Origin: Bacillus sp. es.034
Lineage (GTDB): Bacteria > Bacillota > Bacilli > Bacillales > Bacillaceae_B
Direction of reading: 5' to 3'
NCBI RefSeq assembly: GCF_002563655.1
Contig: NZ_PDIY01000001.1
Span: forward strand, 3,446,001-3,510,000
Length of the DNA stretch: 64,000 nt
This document shows positions 19,182-27,143 of this stretch, piece by piece. Position numbers and translations under genes: made by a program. Under the pieces are notes generated by a model. The model was not told where the DNA came from and did not search any database. It was given only the letters and a program-made list of their open reading frames with translations. Numbering within the stretch: position 1 is the first letter of the stretch; each line of letters starts with the position of its first letter.

Positions 19182-21233
19182 CTAGTCCAGCTTTTCACCC
19201 TCTAAGATTCCCGATCCGGATAAATACTCCCTGAGGGGTTCAAACTCTGGATCACTCCAAAATTGAGCGGATGCGATCAACGCTTGAGCATCATCCCTAG
19301 CTACTTCCAGCGCACGGTAATCGTGCACCATGTCTGCTACTTTAAACTCCGGGAGCCCACTCTGCTTTCTGCCGAAGAAGTCACCCGGGCCCCTCAGTTC
19401 GAGATCTTTTTCACTAAGGACAAAACCATCATTCGTTTCTGTCATGATTTTCATGCGCTCTTTCCCGACTTCGGTCTTCGGTTCCGCAAGGAGGATACAA
19501 TACGATTGATGTTCACCACGCCCTACCCTTCCTCTCAATTGATGAAGCTGACTCAATCCGAATCGTTCCGCATCATAGATGAGCATGAAGGTAGCATTGG
19601 GCACGTTCACTCCGACCTCAACCACCGTGGTGGAAACAAGTACTTGCAGGTGATTCGCACTGAATTCCCTCATGACTCCATCCTTATCCTCAGGATGAAG
19701 TCTCCCGTGCATCAGACCGACTTTATAACGCCCTTCAAAATAGTGGACCAATTGATTATAGACATCAATGGCATTTTGCACATCCAGTTTGTCAGACTCC
19801 TCGATCAATGGACAAATCACATAAGCCTGGCGTCCCTGGTCTAACTCCTTATCCATAAACGAAAGGACCCGTGACAGCATATCCGCTTTCGCCCAATAGG
19901 TTTCTATCGACTTCCTGCCTGCAGGCATTTGATCGATGATACTCACATCCATCTCACCAAATACGGTGATGGCAAGTGTTCTCGGGATCGGAGTCGCAGT
20001 CATGAATAATACATCAGGACTTTCCCCTTTTTCCCTGAGGACCCTTCTTTGGTTGACACCAAACCTGTGCTGTTCATCGGTGACGACGAGGCCCAGATGC
20101 TTGAATTCGACTTCTTCCTGAATGAGTGCGTGGGTACCAATGAGAATATCAATCTCGCCCTCTTTCAGTTTATCCAATAAAAGACGACGCTTCTTCCCTT
20201 TTACAGAGCTGGTTAGAAGTGCAACGGAAAGCCCCATCGGCCCCAGCAGTTCACTGAGGGAATTCGCATGCTGTTCCGCCAGTATTTCAGTCGGGACCAT
20301 TAATGCTCCCTGATAACCAGCTGTTACACTTGAATACAGCGCAATGGCGGATACGACTGTCTTGCCGGATCCCACATCCCCTTGGAGAAGTCGATTCATG
20401 CGAAAAGGAGATTTCATATCCGCTGAAATCTCATTCACCACCCGCTTTTGCGCATCGGTCAATGGGAATGGTAAAGAATCAATGAACGATTTGACTTTCT
20501 CCAAATCATAATGTTGAGACATGCCGCTTGAATGTTCCCGTTCGAACTTTCTCAGAGCCTGCATCTTCAACTGAAACAACAGGAATTCTTCATAAACAAA
20601 CCGCCTTCTTGCCTGCTTCATATCTTCGGTGGAATCAGGAAAGTGAAGATGATACAGGGCATCTTTCCGACTTGAAAGCTTATACTTTTCCATTAAATGA
20701 CCAGGAAGGTTCTCATGGATCAGATGACCGTAATCATTGAAAGCCTTCTTGATGAATTTCCTGAGTGTATTGTTTTTCACCGAGCCTTTCAAGGAATATA
20801 CAGGTTCAAAATCTCCCTGTTTATCATGAGGGCCAGAGTGAAAAAATTGGGCCGTAATGATTTGCCTGTTTTTATCCCATTTACCAGTCACCGTCACTGT
20901 ATCATGAAGATTGATTTTCTTTTTCAAATAAGGCTGATTAAAAAACACCGCTTGAACCAGATTCCTCCCTACGAGTATCCGCATGGTCAAACGGGATTTT
21001 TTTCTTCCATAAAACATCAGTGCAGGTTCCGAATGAACTTTCCCCTCGACCGTGACGCGTTCATCATGGGCAACTTCTTCCAGGTCCCTGAGGCGGTAAT
21101 CCTCATAGCGGTAAGGCAGATATTCTAACAGATCCAGAACGGAATGTATCCCCATTGCATTAAGCTGTAAAGCTGTTTCTTCACCTATCCCCTTAATGTT
21201 CTGGATTGTCAGTCCTTCATTATGAGTCTTCAC
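19182..21233 (-). CDS. recG: ATP-dependent DNA helicase RecG
   Basis: RecG remodels stalled replication forks and branch-migrates Holliday junctions. An N-terminal wedge/OB domain (about residues 60-160) precedes the SF2 motor: Walker A GDVGSGKT near residue 285, the box TDEQH, TATPIPRT, and the C-terminal QLRGRVGRG. The C-terminal region FGRKQSGLPEFKVADM is diagnostic. Length 683 (682 in B. subtilis). The GTG start lies inside the last codons of sdaAA and has no clear ribosome site, so translation is probably coupled to sdaAA. Confidence 0.97.
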   Translation of the reverse strand: MKTHNEGLTIQNIKGIGEETALQLNAMGIHSVLDLLEYLPYRYEDYRLRDLEEVAHDERVTVEGKVHSEPALMFYGRKKSRLTMRILVGRNLVQAVFFNQPYLKKKINLHDTVTVTGKWDKNRQIITAQFFHSGPHDKQGDFEPVYSLKGSVKNNTLRKFIKKAFNDYGHLIHENLPGHLMEKYKLSSRKDALYHLHFPDSTEDMKQARRRFVYEEFLLFQLKMQALRKFEREHSSGMSQHYDLEKVKSFIDSLPFPLTDAQKRVVNEISADMKSPFRMNRLLQGDVGSGKTVVSAIALYSSVTAGYQGALMVPTEILAEQHANSLSELLGPMGLSVALLTSSVKGKKRRLLLDKLKEGEIDILIGTHALIQEEVEFKHLGLVVTDEQHRFGVNQRRVLREKGESPDVLFMTATPIPRTLAITVFGEMDVSIIDQMPAGRKSIETYWAKADMLSRVLSFMDKELDQGRQAYVICPLIEESDKLDVQNAIDVYNQLVHYFEGRYKVGLMHGRLHPEDKDGVMREFSANHLQVLVSTTVVEVGVNVPNATFMLIYDAERFGLSQLHQLRGRVGRGEHQSYCILLAEPKTEVGKERMKIMTETNDGFVLSEKDLELRGPGDFFGRKQSGLPEFKVADMVHDYRALEVARDDAQALIASAQFWSDPEFEPLREYLSGSGILEGEKLD

Positions 21234-22113
21234 GTTTATTCAGGGAAACCCCAAAGATTTTCGCTTCAAGCTCTCTGCCTGTCGGCGTAGCCGCCAGTCC
21301 CCCTTGAGCCGTTTCACGAAGAGCTACAGGCATGGTTTGACCGATCTTGTACATAGCGTCGATCACTTCATCACACGGAATACGGCTCGTGATACCTGCA
21401 AGGGCCATATCCGCCGCAACCATGGCATTGGCAGCTCCCATAGCATTCCGTTTCACACAAGGTACTTCCACCAGTCCCGCAACAGGATCACACACGAGAC
21501 CCAGCATGTTCTTCAAAGTGATCGCCATGGCTTCTGCTGATTGACCAGGGGTCCCCCCGGCCATCTCCACGATGGCAGCCGCAGCCATACCGCTTGCTGA
21601 TCCAACTTCTGCCTGACAGCCGCCAGCCGCACCTGAGATGGAAGCATTATTCGCCACCACGAAACCAAAGGCACCGGATGCAAATAAGAAGCGGATCATC
21701 TCATCTTTAGTTGGATTCAACTTATTCTTGACAGCAAACAGTGTCCCGGGGACCACTCCGGCAGATCCTGCAGTTGGTGTGGCACAAATTGTTCCCATCG
21801 CCGCATTCACTTCGTTCGTTGCCACGGCTTTACTCACCGCATCCAAAATCGTATCACCACACAGGGAACGACCTGAATCAATATATTTCTGTAATAACAC
21901 GGCATCACCGCCTGTAAGTCCTGAATGGGACTTGACCCCTTCAAGACCCCTGGCTACTGCCTGCTCCATCACTTCCAGGTTTTTCTCCATCTGACTATAA
22001 ACCTGTTCAAATGTTTTTCCCGTAAACTCTATTTCCTGTTCGATCATAATGTCAGAAATTTTCTTGTTCTGACTTTCTGCAAGTTCAACCAATTCTGCAA
22101 CATTTCGAAACAT
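21220..22113 (-). CDS. sdaAA: L-serine dehydratase, alpha subunit
   Basis: The alpha subunit of the iron-sulfur serine deaminase converts L-serine to pyruvate and ammonia. Cysteines likely to hold the 4Fe-4S cluster are seen in GRSLCGDTI, GTICATPTAGSAG, LVCDPVAG and VPCVKRNAMG. Length 297 fits the two-subunit Bacillus enzyme (300). The ATG has AGGAGGG upstream. A perfect cre site lies in the 46-bp gap after sdaAB, suggesting carbon catabolite control. Confidence 0.97.
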   Translation of the reverse strand: MFRNVAELVELAESQNKKISDIMIEQEIEFTGKTFEQVYSQMEKNLEVMEQAVARGLEGVKSHSGLTGGDAVLLQKYIDSGRSLCGDTILDAVSKAVATNEVNAAMGTICATPTAGSAGVVPGTLFAVKNKLNPTKDEMIRFLFASGAFGFVVANNASISGAAGGCQAEVGSASGMAAAAIVEMAGGTPGQSAEAMAITLKNMLGLVCDPVAGLVEVPCVKRNAMGAANAMVAADMALAGITSRIPCDEVIDAMYKIGQTMPVALRETAQGGLAATPTGRELEAKIFGVSLNKREDS

Positions 22114-22132
22114 GTAAATACCCTCCTCTTTA

Positions 22133-22146
22133 TGTAAACGCTATCA
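22133..22146. promoter_or_regulatory. CcpA cre site between sdaAB and sdaAA
   Basis: TGTAAACGCTATCA on the plus strand matches the consensus TGWAANCGNTNWCA at every position; the flanks (TA and TT) also fit the 18-bp form. It lies within the transcribed gap between two co-directional genes, a position that could act as a roadblock. Confidence 0.7.
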
Positions 22147-22159
22147 TTATTGTAATTGA

Positions 22160-22822
22160 TTAATCAGAAATGCGTGTTACTTGTGTGATGTGCGGCAGTG
22201 ATGTCAATTCGTTTATCACGGCTTCATCTATCGGTTGATCGACCTCGATGGTCATCAAAGCCATTTGTCCTTTTTCTTTCCGGGACACATCCATATGCCC
22301 AATGTTCAGCTGATGCTTGGCAATGACATTGGAGACAGAAGCAATCGCTCCGAACCGGTCATCATGAACTACAAGTATTGCGGGATGATGGCCTGAGAGT
22401 TTAAGTTCAAAGCCGTTAAGTTCAATGATTTCAACCTTCCCTCCACCAATTGAAATACCGACCAACTCGATTTCACCTTGATCGTCCCCCATGCGGATGC
22501 GGGCTGTATTCGGATGATCCGTGATGGCATCTTCTTCTTTAAATTTGATCTTTATCCCTTTTTCCTTCGCTACATTGATCGATTCGATAATTCGTTCATC
22601 ATATGTATCATAATCGAGGATACCTCCGACTATGGCTACGTCTGTTCCATGACCCTTGTACGTTTTTGCAAACGATCCATAAAAGGAGATGGTCGCCCAT
22701 TTTGGTTCACGGCGAAACAGGTTTCTTGCTATTCTTCCTATTCTGGCAGCACCAGCCGTATGAGAACTCGATGGTCCAATCATCACAGGACCGATTATAT
22801 CAAATACACTTTTGTATTTCAT
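22160..22822 (-). CDS. sdaAB: L-serine dehydratase, beta subunit
   Basis: The beta subunit of the two-component iron-sulfur L-serine deaminase. The N-terminal domain starts YKSVFDIIGPVMIGPSSSHT, the conserved serine-rich signature, and the C-terminal 75 residues form an ACT domain (ILVVHDDRFGAIASVSNVIA), which in this family serves ligand binding or subunit contact. Length 220 equals B. subtilis SdaAB. It precedes sdaAA by 46 nt. Confidence 0.97.
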   Translation of the reverse strand: MKYKSVFDIIGPVMIGPSSSHTAGAARIGRIARNLFRREPKWATISFYGSFAKTYKGHGTDVAIVGGILDYDTYDERIIESINVAKEKGIKIKFKEEDAITDHPNTARIRMGDDQGEIELVGISIGGGKVEIIELNGFELKLSGHHPAILVVHDDRFGAIASVSNVIAKHQLNIGHMDVSRKEKGQMALMTIEVDQPIDEAVINELTSLPHITQVTRISD

Positions 22823-22874
22823 GTCTTTTCCCCCTCACCTAACATCCGATTTCTACTACCATTCTAACATAATT

Positions 22875-22909
22875 GAAGGGGACAAACTCCTTTTAGAGCT
22901 GCCCCCTTC
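22875..22909 (-). terminator. Possible terminator after fakA
   Basis: The arms GAAGGGGA and CCCCTTC (plus inner CTC/GAG pairing) form a hairpin in the fakA-sdaAB gap. The minus-strand tail AATTATG lacks a T run, so termination may be partial. Confidence 0.42.
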
Positions 22910-22918
22910 CTTTAATCC

Positions 22919-24583
22919 TTATTCAACTGAGAATATATAGGAGTAAAGTGGTTGTTTACCATTATGTACTTCCACTTCTACATCTTCATAGTGTTGTTCC
23001 ACATACTCTCTGAGTGACTCAACATCCTCTTCGGTCACATCTTCCCCGTATAGAATCGTCAAGATCTCAGAGTCAGCATCAAGCATTGTCTCCAATAGGG
23101 TTTGAGCAGACTTTTGACGGTCCGAATCCGAAACGACAATCTTGCCTTCTTCAATTCCCATAAAGTCATCTTTTGAAATCGAAACGCCATCGATGGACGT
23201 ATCTCTCACAGCAAATGTGACTTGGCCCGTTTTTACCTGTTTCGATGCCTCGGTCATCAACTGTTTATTGTCTTCAACAGAAGCTGATGGATTAAAGGCA
23301 AGTAACGCAGCCATTCCCTGCGGTACGGTCTTCGTCGGGACAACGGCTACTTCCATTTCAAGAACTTCAGCCGCTTGTTCGGCAGCCATGATGATGTTCT
23401 TGTTATTCGGCATGATGATGACTTTCTTCGCATTCACTTCTTCTACTGCTTTCACGATATCCTCCGTACTCGGATTCATCGTCTGACCGCCTTCGATGAC
23501 AGAAGTTGCGCCGATACTCTTAAATAATTCGGCAATCCCTTCACCCATTGATACAGTCACGATGGCAAATTCGACTTCCTTGGCCGGAATCGGAGCCTCT
23601 GCTGCAGCAGGCTTGGATTCTCCTACAATGCTGCTGTGCTGCTGTCTCATATTTTCAATTTTAATATTGATAAGACTTCCGTATTGATGTCCATACGTCA
23701 ATACATCCCCCGGCTGTTCGGAGTGGATATGTACTTTGGCTAATTCATCGTCACTGATGACAAGCAGAGAATCACCGAACTTGCTTAAATCCTGGCGAAA
23801 GTCTTCTTCTACAAATGACTGCTTATCACTTTCGAATCGGACCATGAATTCGGTACAATATCCAAATTCAATATCTTCTGTACTCATGAAATCCTGTGCC
23901 GCCTTATGATGCTCTGCGCTCACAAGATCATTCATGGATGGCAGTGACGCCTGATCCGAAACCTTTTCCCCTTTAAGCTCTGCAAGGAACCCTTCATAAA
24001 CGAACAGAAGTCCCTGACCTCCACTATCGACTACTCCCACTTCCTTCAATACAGGAAGTAAATCAGGTGTACGATTCAATGAAGCCTGCGCTTCATCCAC
24101 AATTGCCTGCATAAGCTTCACGAAATCACTTTCAGTCTCTGCTACAGAAACACCTTTTCTCGCAGCCTCTTTCGCAACCGTTAGAATCGTTCCTTCCACA
24201 GGTTTCATAACCGCTTTATAAGCCGTTTCCACCCCTGTTTGAAGTGCATTGGCAAACTCTGCACTTGATAAGGATTCTTTCCCTTCAATCGCTTTACCAA
24301 AGCCTCTGAACAATTGGGATAAGATAACACCTGAGTTACCTCTTGCTCCCATCAATAATCCTTTTGAAAGGGCAGTAGCCACATTTCCAATATGATCTTG
24401 AATATGGTTTTGAACTTCCTTTGCACCGGAAGTCATTGATAAATTCATATTTGTTCCAGTATCACCATCAGGAACAGGAAAAACGTTCAGCGCGTCAACC
24501 AGCTGCGCATTGGCAGATAATTTGGTGGCACCTTGTATCACCATCTGGGCAAAACGTTTTCCTTCCAAAGATGTAATCGACAC
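22919..24583 (-). CDS. fakA: Fatty acid kinase, ATP-binding subunit FakA (YloV)
   Basis: FakA phosphorylates fatty acids bound to a FakB (DegV) protein, feeding PlsX/PlsY-dependent lipid synthesis. The N-terminal DhaL domain (about residues 10-200) has FPVPDGDTGTNMNLSM, with the aspartates that bind Mg-ATP, and GARGNSGVILSQ. Middle and C-terminal domains, unique to FakA, follow (about residues 230-554). Length 554 (553 in B. subtilis YloV). It lies 15 nt downstream of yloU, the usual pair in Firmicutes. Confidence 0.95.
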   Translation of the reverse strand: MSITSLEGKRFAQMVIQGATKLSANAQLVDALNVFPVPDGDTGTNMNLSMTSGAKEVQNHIQDHIGNVATALSKGLLMGARGNSGVILSQLFRGFGKAIEGKESLSSAEFANALQTGVETAYKAVMKPVEGTILTVAKEAARKGVSVAETESDFVKLMQAIVDEAQASLNRTPDLLPVLKEVGVVDSGGQGLLFVYEGFLAELKGEKVSDQASLPSMNDLVSAEHHKAAQDFMSTEDIEFGYCTEFMVRFESDKQSFVEEDFRQDLSKFGDSLLVISDDELAKVHIHSEQPGDVLTYGHQYGSLINIKIENMRQQHSSIVGESKPAAAEAPIPAKEVEFAIVTVSMGEGIAELFKSIGATSVIEGGQTMNPSTEDIVKAVEEVNAKKVIIMPNNKNIIMAAEQAAEVLEMEVAVVPTKTVPQGMAALLAFNPSASVEDNKQLMTEASKQVKTGQVTFAVRDTSIDGVSISKDDFMGIEEGKIVVSDSDRQKSAQTLLETMLDADSEILTILYGEDVTEEDVESLREYVEQHYEDVEVEVHNGKQPLYSYIFSVE

Positions 24584-24598
24584 GAATCTTCCTCCTCA

Positions 24599-24961
24599 CT
24601 ACGGGTTCGTGACACGAACCCCCTGCACAAAAATATTTACTGAATCTACCGCCAAGCCGACGGTCTTATCAAGAGTATATTTAACCTTGGATTGTACATT
24701 ATGGGCAATCTCAGAAATTTTTGTACCATAACTCACAATAATATACATATCAATATGTACTTCCTCTTCATCTTGACGAACGATCACTCCGCGAGTGAAA
24801 TTTTCTTTACGTAAGATATCTGTGAAACCGTCTTTAATTTGGTTCTTTGAAGCCATTCCAACAATTCCGTAGCAATCCACCGCTGCACCTCCAGCAATCA
24901 TTGCAATGACATCATTCGTAATATCAATTTGTCCGTACTGCGTTTTCAATTCGATGGACAT
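24599..24961 (-). CDS. yloU: Asp23/Gls24 family envelope stress protein YloU
   Basis: A 120-residue Asp23/DUF322 protein beginning MSIELKTQYGQIDITNDVIA. It contains GIVGMASKNQIKDG and ends VNIFVQGVRVTNP, nearly the same as B. subtilis YloU. Family members associate with the membrane or envelope; the exact role is unknown. The ATG at 24959-24961 follows AAGGGGGAAAAC; the open frame continues to 25003 but the extra 14 codons cover the ribosome site. It precedes fakA, suggesting a link to lipid metabolism. Confidence 0.95.
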   Translation of the reverse strand: MSIELKTQYGQIDITNDVIAMIAGGAAVDCYGIVGMASKNQIKDGFTDILRKENFTRGVIVRQDEEEVHIDMYIIVSYGTKISEIAHNVQSKVKYTLDKTVGLAVDSVNIFVQGVRVTNP

Positions 24962-25152
24962 GGAATGTTTTCCCCCTTTAATTACATGCTTGGCTAAAAA
25001 CATTTTACTATAAGTATACTGTTTTTGAAAGCTAAACTATTATCACAAGCGTCATTTGTTGGGTTTACCCTCTATTTTTTCCTGATTATTCAAAGATTAA
25101 TCATCGGCTTCATTAATGGATCTGCCAATGGAAAAGGCTGCTAATGAAAAAA

Positions 25153-25171
25153 GACGCCTGCATTAGGCGCC
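25153..25171 (-). terminator. Terminator after rpmB
   Basis: A 7-bp stem GGCGCCT/AGGCGTC with one G-T pair and a 5-nt loop, followed on the minus strand by TTTTTT (25147-25152). Confidence 0.85.
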
Positions 25172-25187
25172 TTCCCATTTTTAAGTA

Positions 25188-25376
25188 TTATACGCGTTCT
25201 ACTTTACCAGATTTCAACGCTCTTGCAGAAACCCATACTTTCTTAGGCTTTCCGTCCACAAGAATTCGAACTTTTTGCAGGTTTGCACCCCAAGTACGCT
25301 TGTTCGCATTCATTGCGTGAGAGCGAGCGTTACCTGAGCTGGCTTTACGGCCTGTTACTACGCATTGTTTTGCCAT
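25188..25376 (-). CDS. rpmB: 50S ribosomal protein L28
   Basis: L28 binds 23S rRNA near the E site. The 62 residues start [16 protein letters not shown] and contain [11 protein letters not shown], both standard. Only one of the two cysteine pairs seen in zinc-binding L28 forms is hinted at, so this is the zinc-free form usual in Bacillus. The ATG at 25374-25376 follows GAGGAGGG; eight upstream codons overlap that site. It has its own promoter and terminator. Confidence 0.98.
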   Translation of the reverse strand: MAKQCVVTGRKASSGNARSHAMNANKRTWGANLQKVRILVDGKPKKVWVSARALKSGKVERV

Positions 25377-25457
25377 AATATATTCCCTCCTCACTAACAA
25401 GAAGCTGAAGTTAATTTCAGTTCCACATTTCGCTTATTATCATAAAGATACTTTAAT

Positions 25458-25486
25458 AATTTATCACACTACTTTCCATAATGCAA
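25458..25486 (-). promoter_or_regulatory. Probable promoter of rpmB
   Basis: Minus-strand -35 TTGCAT (25481-25486), 17-bp spacer and -10 TAAATT (25458-25463). Leader of about 75 nt with a small CTGAA/TTCAG hairpin. Confidence 0.48.
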
Positions 25487-25527
25487 TACTACAATTAAAA
25501 CCTTTCAAGAAAAAATACTTTACACAC

Positions 25528-25652
25528 CGAAAAGCGGAAGCGGCTTGGTAGGCCCGCCAAGCATAAGGCGAATCAACCGGAATGGCGTTCTTTGCCATTT
25601 TGGTTGATTTGACTTATGACCTCGAGGGTCTAGCCGCCGGAGCTGGACAAAT
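25528..25652. repeat. Structured tandem repeat, unit 1
   Basis: First of three tandem units beginning CGAAAAGCGGAAG and ending GGAGCTGGACA. Outer stem GCGGCT (25540-25545) with AGCCGC (25632-25637); side hairpin GCTTGG with CCAAGC; long hairpin CATAAG/CTTATG, AATCAACC/GGTTGATT and AATGGC/GCCATT. It differs from units 2 and 3 mainly by paired changes that keep these stems. No reading frame with a ribosome site is present. Confidence 0.85.
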
Positions 25653-25778
25653 CGAAAAGCGGAAGGGGCTCGCCCTGAGGCGACAAGCATAAGACGAACT
25701 AGCCGGAAAGGCGCTTTTTGCCTTTTTGGTTAGTTTGACTTATGACCTCGAGCCTCAAGCCCCTGGAGCTGGACATCT
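25653..25778. repeat. Structured tandem repeat, unit 2
   Basis: 126-bp unit, identical to unit 3 except for one base in the long stem (AACTAGCC here, AACTAACC in unit 3). Outer stem GGGGCT/AGCCCC, side hairpin TCGCC/GGCGA, long hairpin CATAAG/CTTATG and AAAGGC/GCCTTT. Confidence 0.9.
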
Positions 25779-25904
25779 CGAAAAGCGGAAGGGGCTCGCC
25801 CTGAGGCGACAAGCATAAGACGAACTAACCGGAAAGGCGCTTTTTGCCTTTTTGGTTAGTTTGACTTATGACCTCGAGCCTCAAGCCCCTGGAGCTGGAC
25901 ATCT
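25779..25904. repeat. Structured tandem repeat, unit 3
   Basis: 126-bp unit with the same fold as unit 2 and a perfect AACTAACC/GGTTAGTT stem. A truncated fourth unit (first 18 nt, CGAAAAGCGGAAGGGGCT) follows at 25905-25922, as if the array were cut or expanded there. Confidence 0.9.
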
Positions 25905-25967
25905 CGAAAAGCGGAAGGGGCTACTTCTCGGTCAGGAGGAGATCACGTTAAGCAACAGAACTGATAA

Positions 25968-26154
25968 ATAACCGGAAAAATTCCGCTTATCTGGAAATTA
26001 CCCTTTAAAAAGGATGGAATAGCCGGAAAAATTCCGCCTATCCACTCACATCACGCTAAAATGGATGATGTATCTGTTCATAAGCGGAAAAACTTCCCTT
26101 ATTAACCTCAATATTAAGGTTCATCCTGAATGTAACCGGAAAAACTCCGCTTAT
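25968..26154. repeat. Four copies of a 23-bp imperfect palindrome
   Basis: Copies lie at 25968-25990, 26019-26041, 26080-26102 and 26132-26154. The arms are of the type ATAACCGGAA and TTCCGCTTAT around an AAA centre. Copy 2 changes both arms (ATAG with CTAT), keeping the pairing. Start-to-start spacing is 51, 61 and 52 bp; the intervening sequences are unrelated. These and the tandem units fill the gap between rpmB and spoVM, which holds no other gene. Confidence 0.8.
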
Positions 26155-26214
26155 TTTTTGCCTGCTCCAAAGATGCCCCCTCTTTCCTCTCTATATCAAC
26201 CGTAAAAAAAAGAA

Positions 26215-26232
26215 GATGGCACCAATGCCATC
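26215..26232 (-). terminator. Terminator after spoVM
   Basis: GATGGCA and TGCCATC form a 7-bp stem with a 4-nt loop, followed on the minus strand by TTCTTTTTTTT. Confidence 0.88.
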
Positions 26233-26245
26233 CCCAACAAACCAT

Positions 26246-26326
26246 TTATTCTTTTTTAAACGTTCCTAACATCGCCCTCACAAGTCCACCCAAGAATTTC
26301 GGTAATTTAATTGTATAAAAGCGCAT
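26246..26326 (-). CDS. spoVM: Stage V sporulation protein M
   Basis: A 26-residue amphipathic peptide that begins MRFYTIKLPKF and ends GTFKKE, differing from B. subtilis SpoVM only by conservative changes. In the mother cell it recognises the convex forespore membrane, anchors SpoIVA to start coat assembly, and is a substrate and inhibitor of FtsH. GGGAGGGAC precedes the ATG at 26324-26326, and a strong terminator follows the TAA. Its place between thiN and rpmB is as in B. subtilis. No convincing sigma-E promoter was found upstream by eye. Confidence 0.97.
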   Translation of the reverse strand: MRFYTIKLPKFLGGLVRAMLGTFKKE

Positions 26327-26439
26327 TTAAAGTCCCTCCCCACAATCTAAAGAACGTAATGTTTCGCTTGACAACAGTTCAGTCTATTCAAGCAGTTTCA
26401 GTTAAGTACATCTTCTTTTCTGCCTGGTCACGAGAAGCT

Positions 26440-27087
26440 TTAATCACTGCTTCTTATCACCATTAATATGCCATTTGAAAAGGAAAAAGTACCAGATGAT
26501 TGTATAAGTTCATTACTAATACATAGTGTGGATCCTCTTGAAATATTCCGATTTTTTAATGGATATTTAAAGCCGGTGAGGGTGATCCCTTCCACATTTT
26601 CGGTGACGGGAACAAAGGAAATATACTGTAATTCCGGGCTTTTTTCAACGGTATGCTCCCCGGGTTGGGAAAGGGATAATCGATTTTGCACGTCGATCAT
26701 TTCTACTTTAATGCGAGCTTCTAAAAGTTTCGGAGTCATTAATAATTGCAGGTTTCCCATGAAGTGATCAAGTCGTCCCCCGGTGGCACCGAAGATAAAA
26801 ATTTCATCTGGTTTCTGATCGATTGCCCAGTTCAGGGCAAGCTCCAGGTCCGTCTCGTCCTTTTCCGGCTGATAGCGATTGACTTCCACGACTTTTTCCT
26901 GGATCAGTTCCCACTCTTCCTTGTTGACTGAATCAAAATCTCCGAATGCAATGGACGGTTCGATCCCCTGCTCCAATAATGTGTATACTCCACGATCCAC
27001 GCCAACCCATAAGACTTCATCACTCCAAAATTTGTCCAATTCCGGTATGTACCGATTCGGTCCGCCGGCAACGATATTGATTTCCAT
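26440..27087 (-). CDS. thiN: Thiamine pyrophosphokinase
   Basis: ThiN makes thiamine pyrophosphate from thiamine and ATP. The catalytic domain starts EINIVAGGPNRYIPEL and has FGDFDSVNKEEW and EKDETDLELAL, the acidic boxes that bind Mg-ATP; FGATGGRLDHFMGNL lies near residue 110. I chose the ATG at 27085-27087, 8 nt after GGGAG, giving 215 residues (214 in B. subtilis). A terminator lies between rpe and this gene, so full expression may need read-through. Confidence 0.95.
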   Translation of the reverse strand: MEINIVAGGPNRYIPELDKFWSDEVLWVGVDRGVYTLLEQGIEPSIAFGDFDSVNKEEWELIQEKVVEVNRYQPEKDETDLELALNWAIDQKPDEIFIFGATGGRLDHFMGNLQLLMTPKLLEARIKVEMIDVQNRLSLSQPGEHTVEKSPELQYISFVPVTENVEGITLTGFKYPLKNRNISRGSTLCISNELIQSSGTFSFSNGILMVIRSSD

Positions 27088-27113
27088 TTCCTCCACTCCC
27101 ATTTTATAAAAAT

Positions 27114-27136
27114 AGGCTGACCCTAAGGATCAGCCT
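27114..27136 (-). terminator. Terminator between rpe and thiN
   Basis: The arms AGGCTGA (27114-27120 complement) and TCAGCCT (27130-27136) with further CC/GG pairing form a hairpin, followed on the minus strand by ATTTTTAT. Confidence 0.75.
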
Positions 27137-27143
27137 TCGTCTC

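Noticed and set aside
25968-26154. CRISPR-like array of 23-bp repeats with 28-38 bp spacers
   Set aside because: The repeats are diverged from each other, spacing is irregular, only four copies exist, and no cas genes are in the window. Short interspersed palindromes explain the pattern better.
26327-26440. Sigma-E promoter for spoVM
   Set aside because: No pair of -35 (ATATT-like) and -10 (CATACAAT-like) boxes with proper spacing was seen, although sigma-E control is known for spoVM in B. subtilis.
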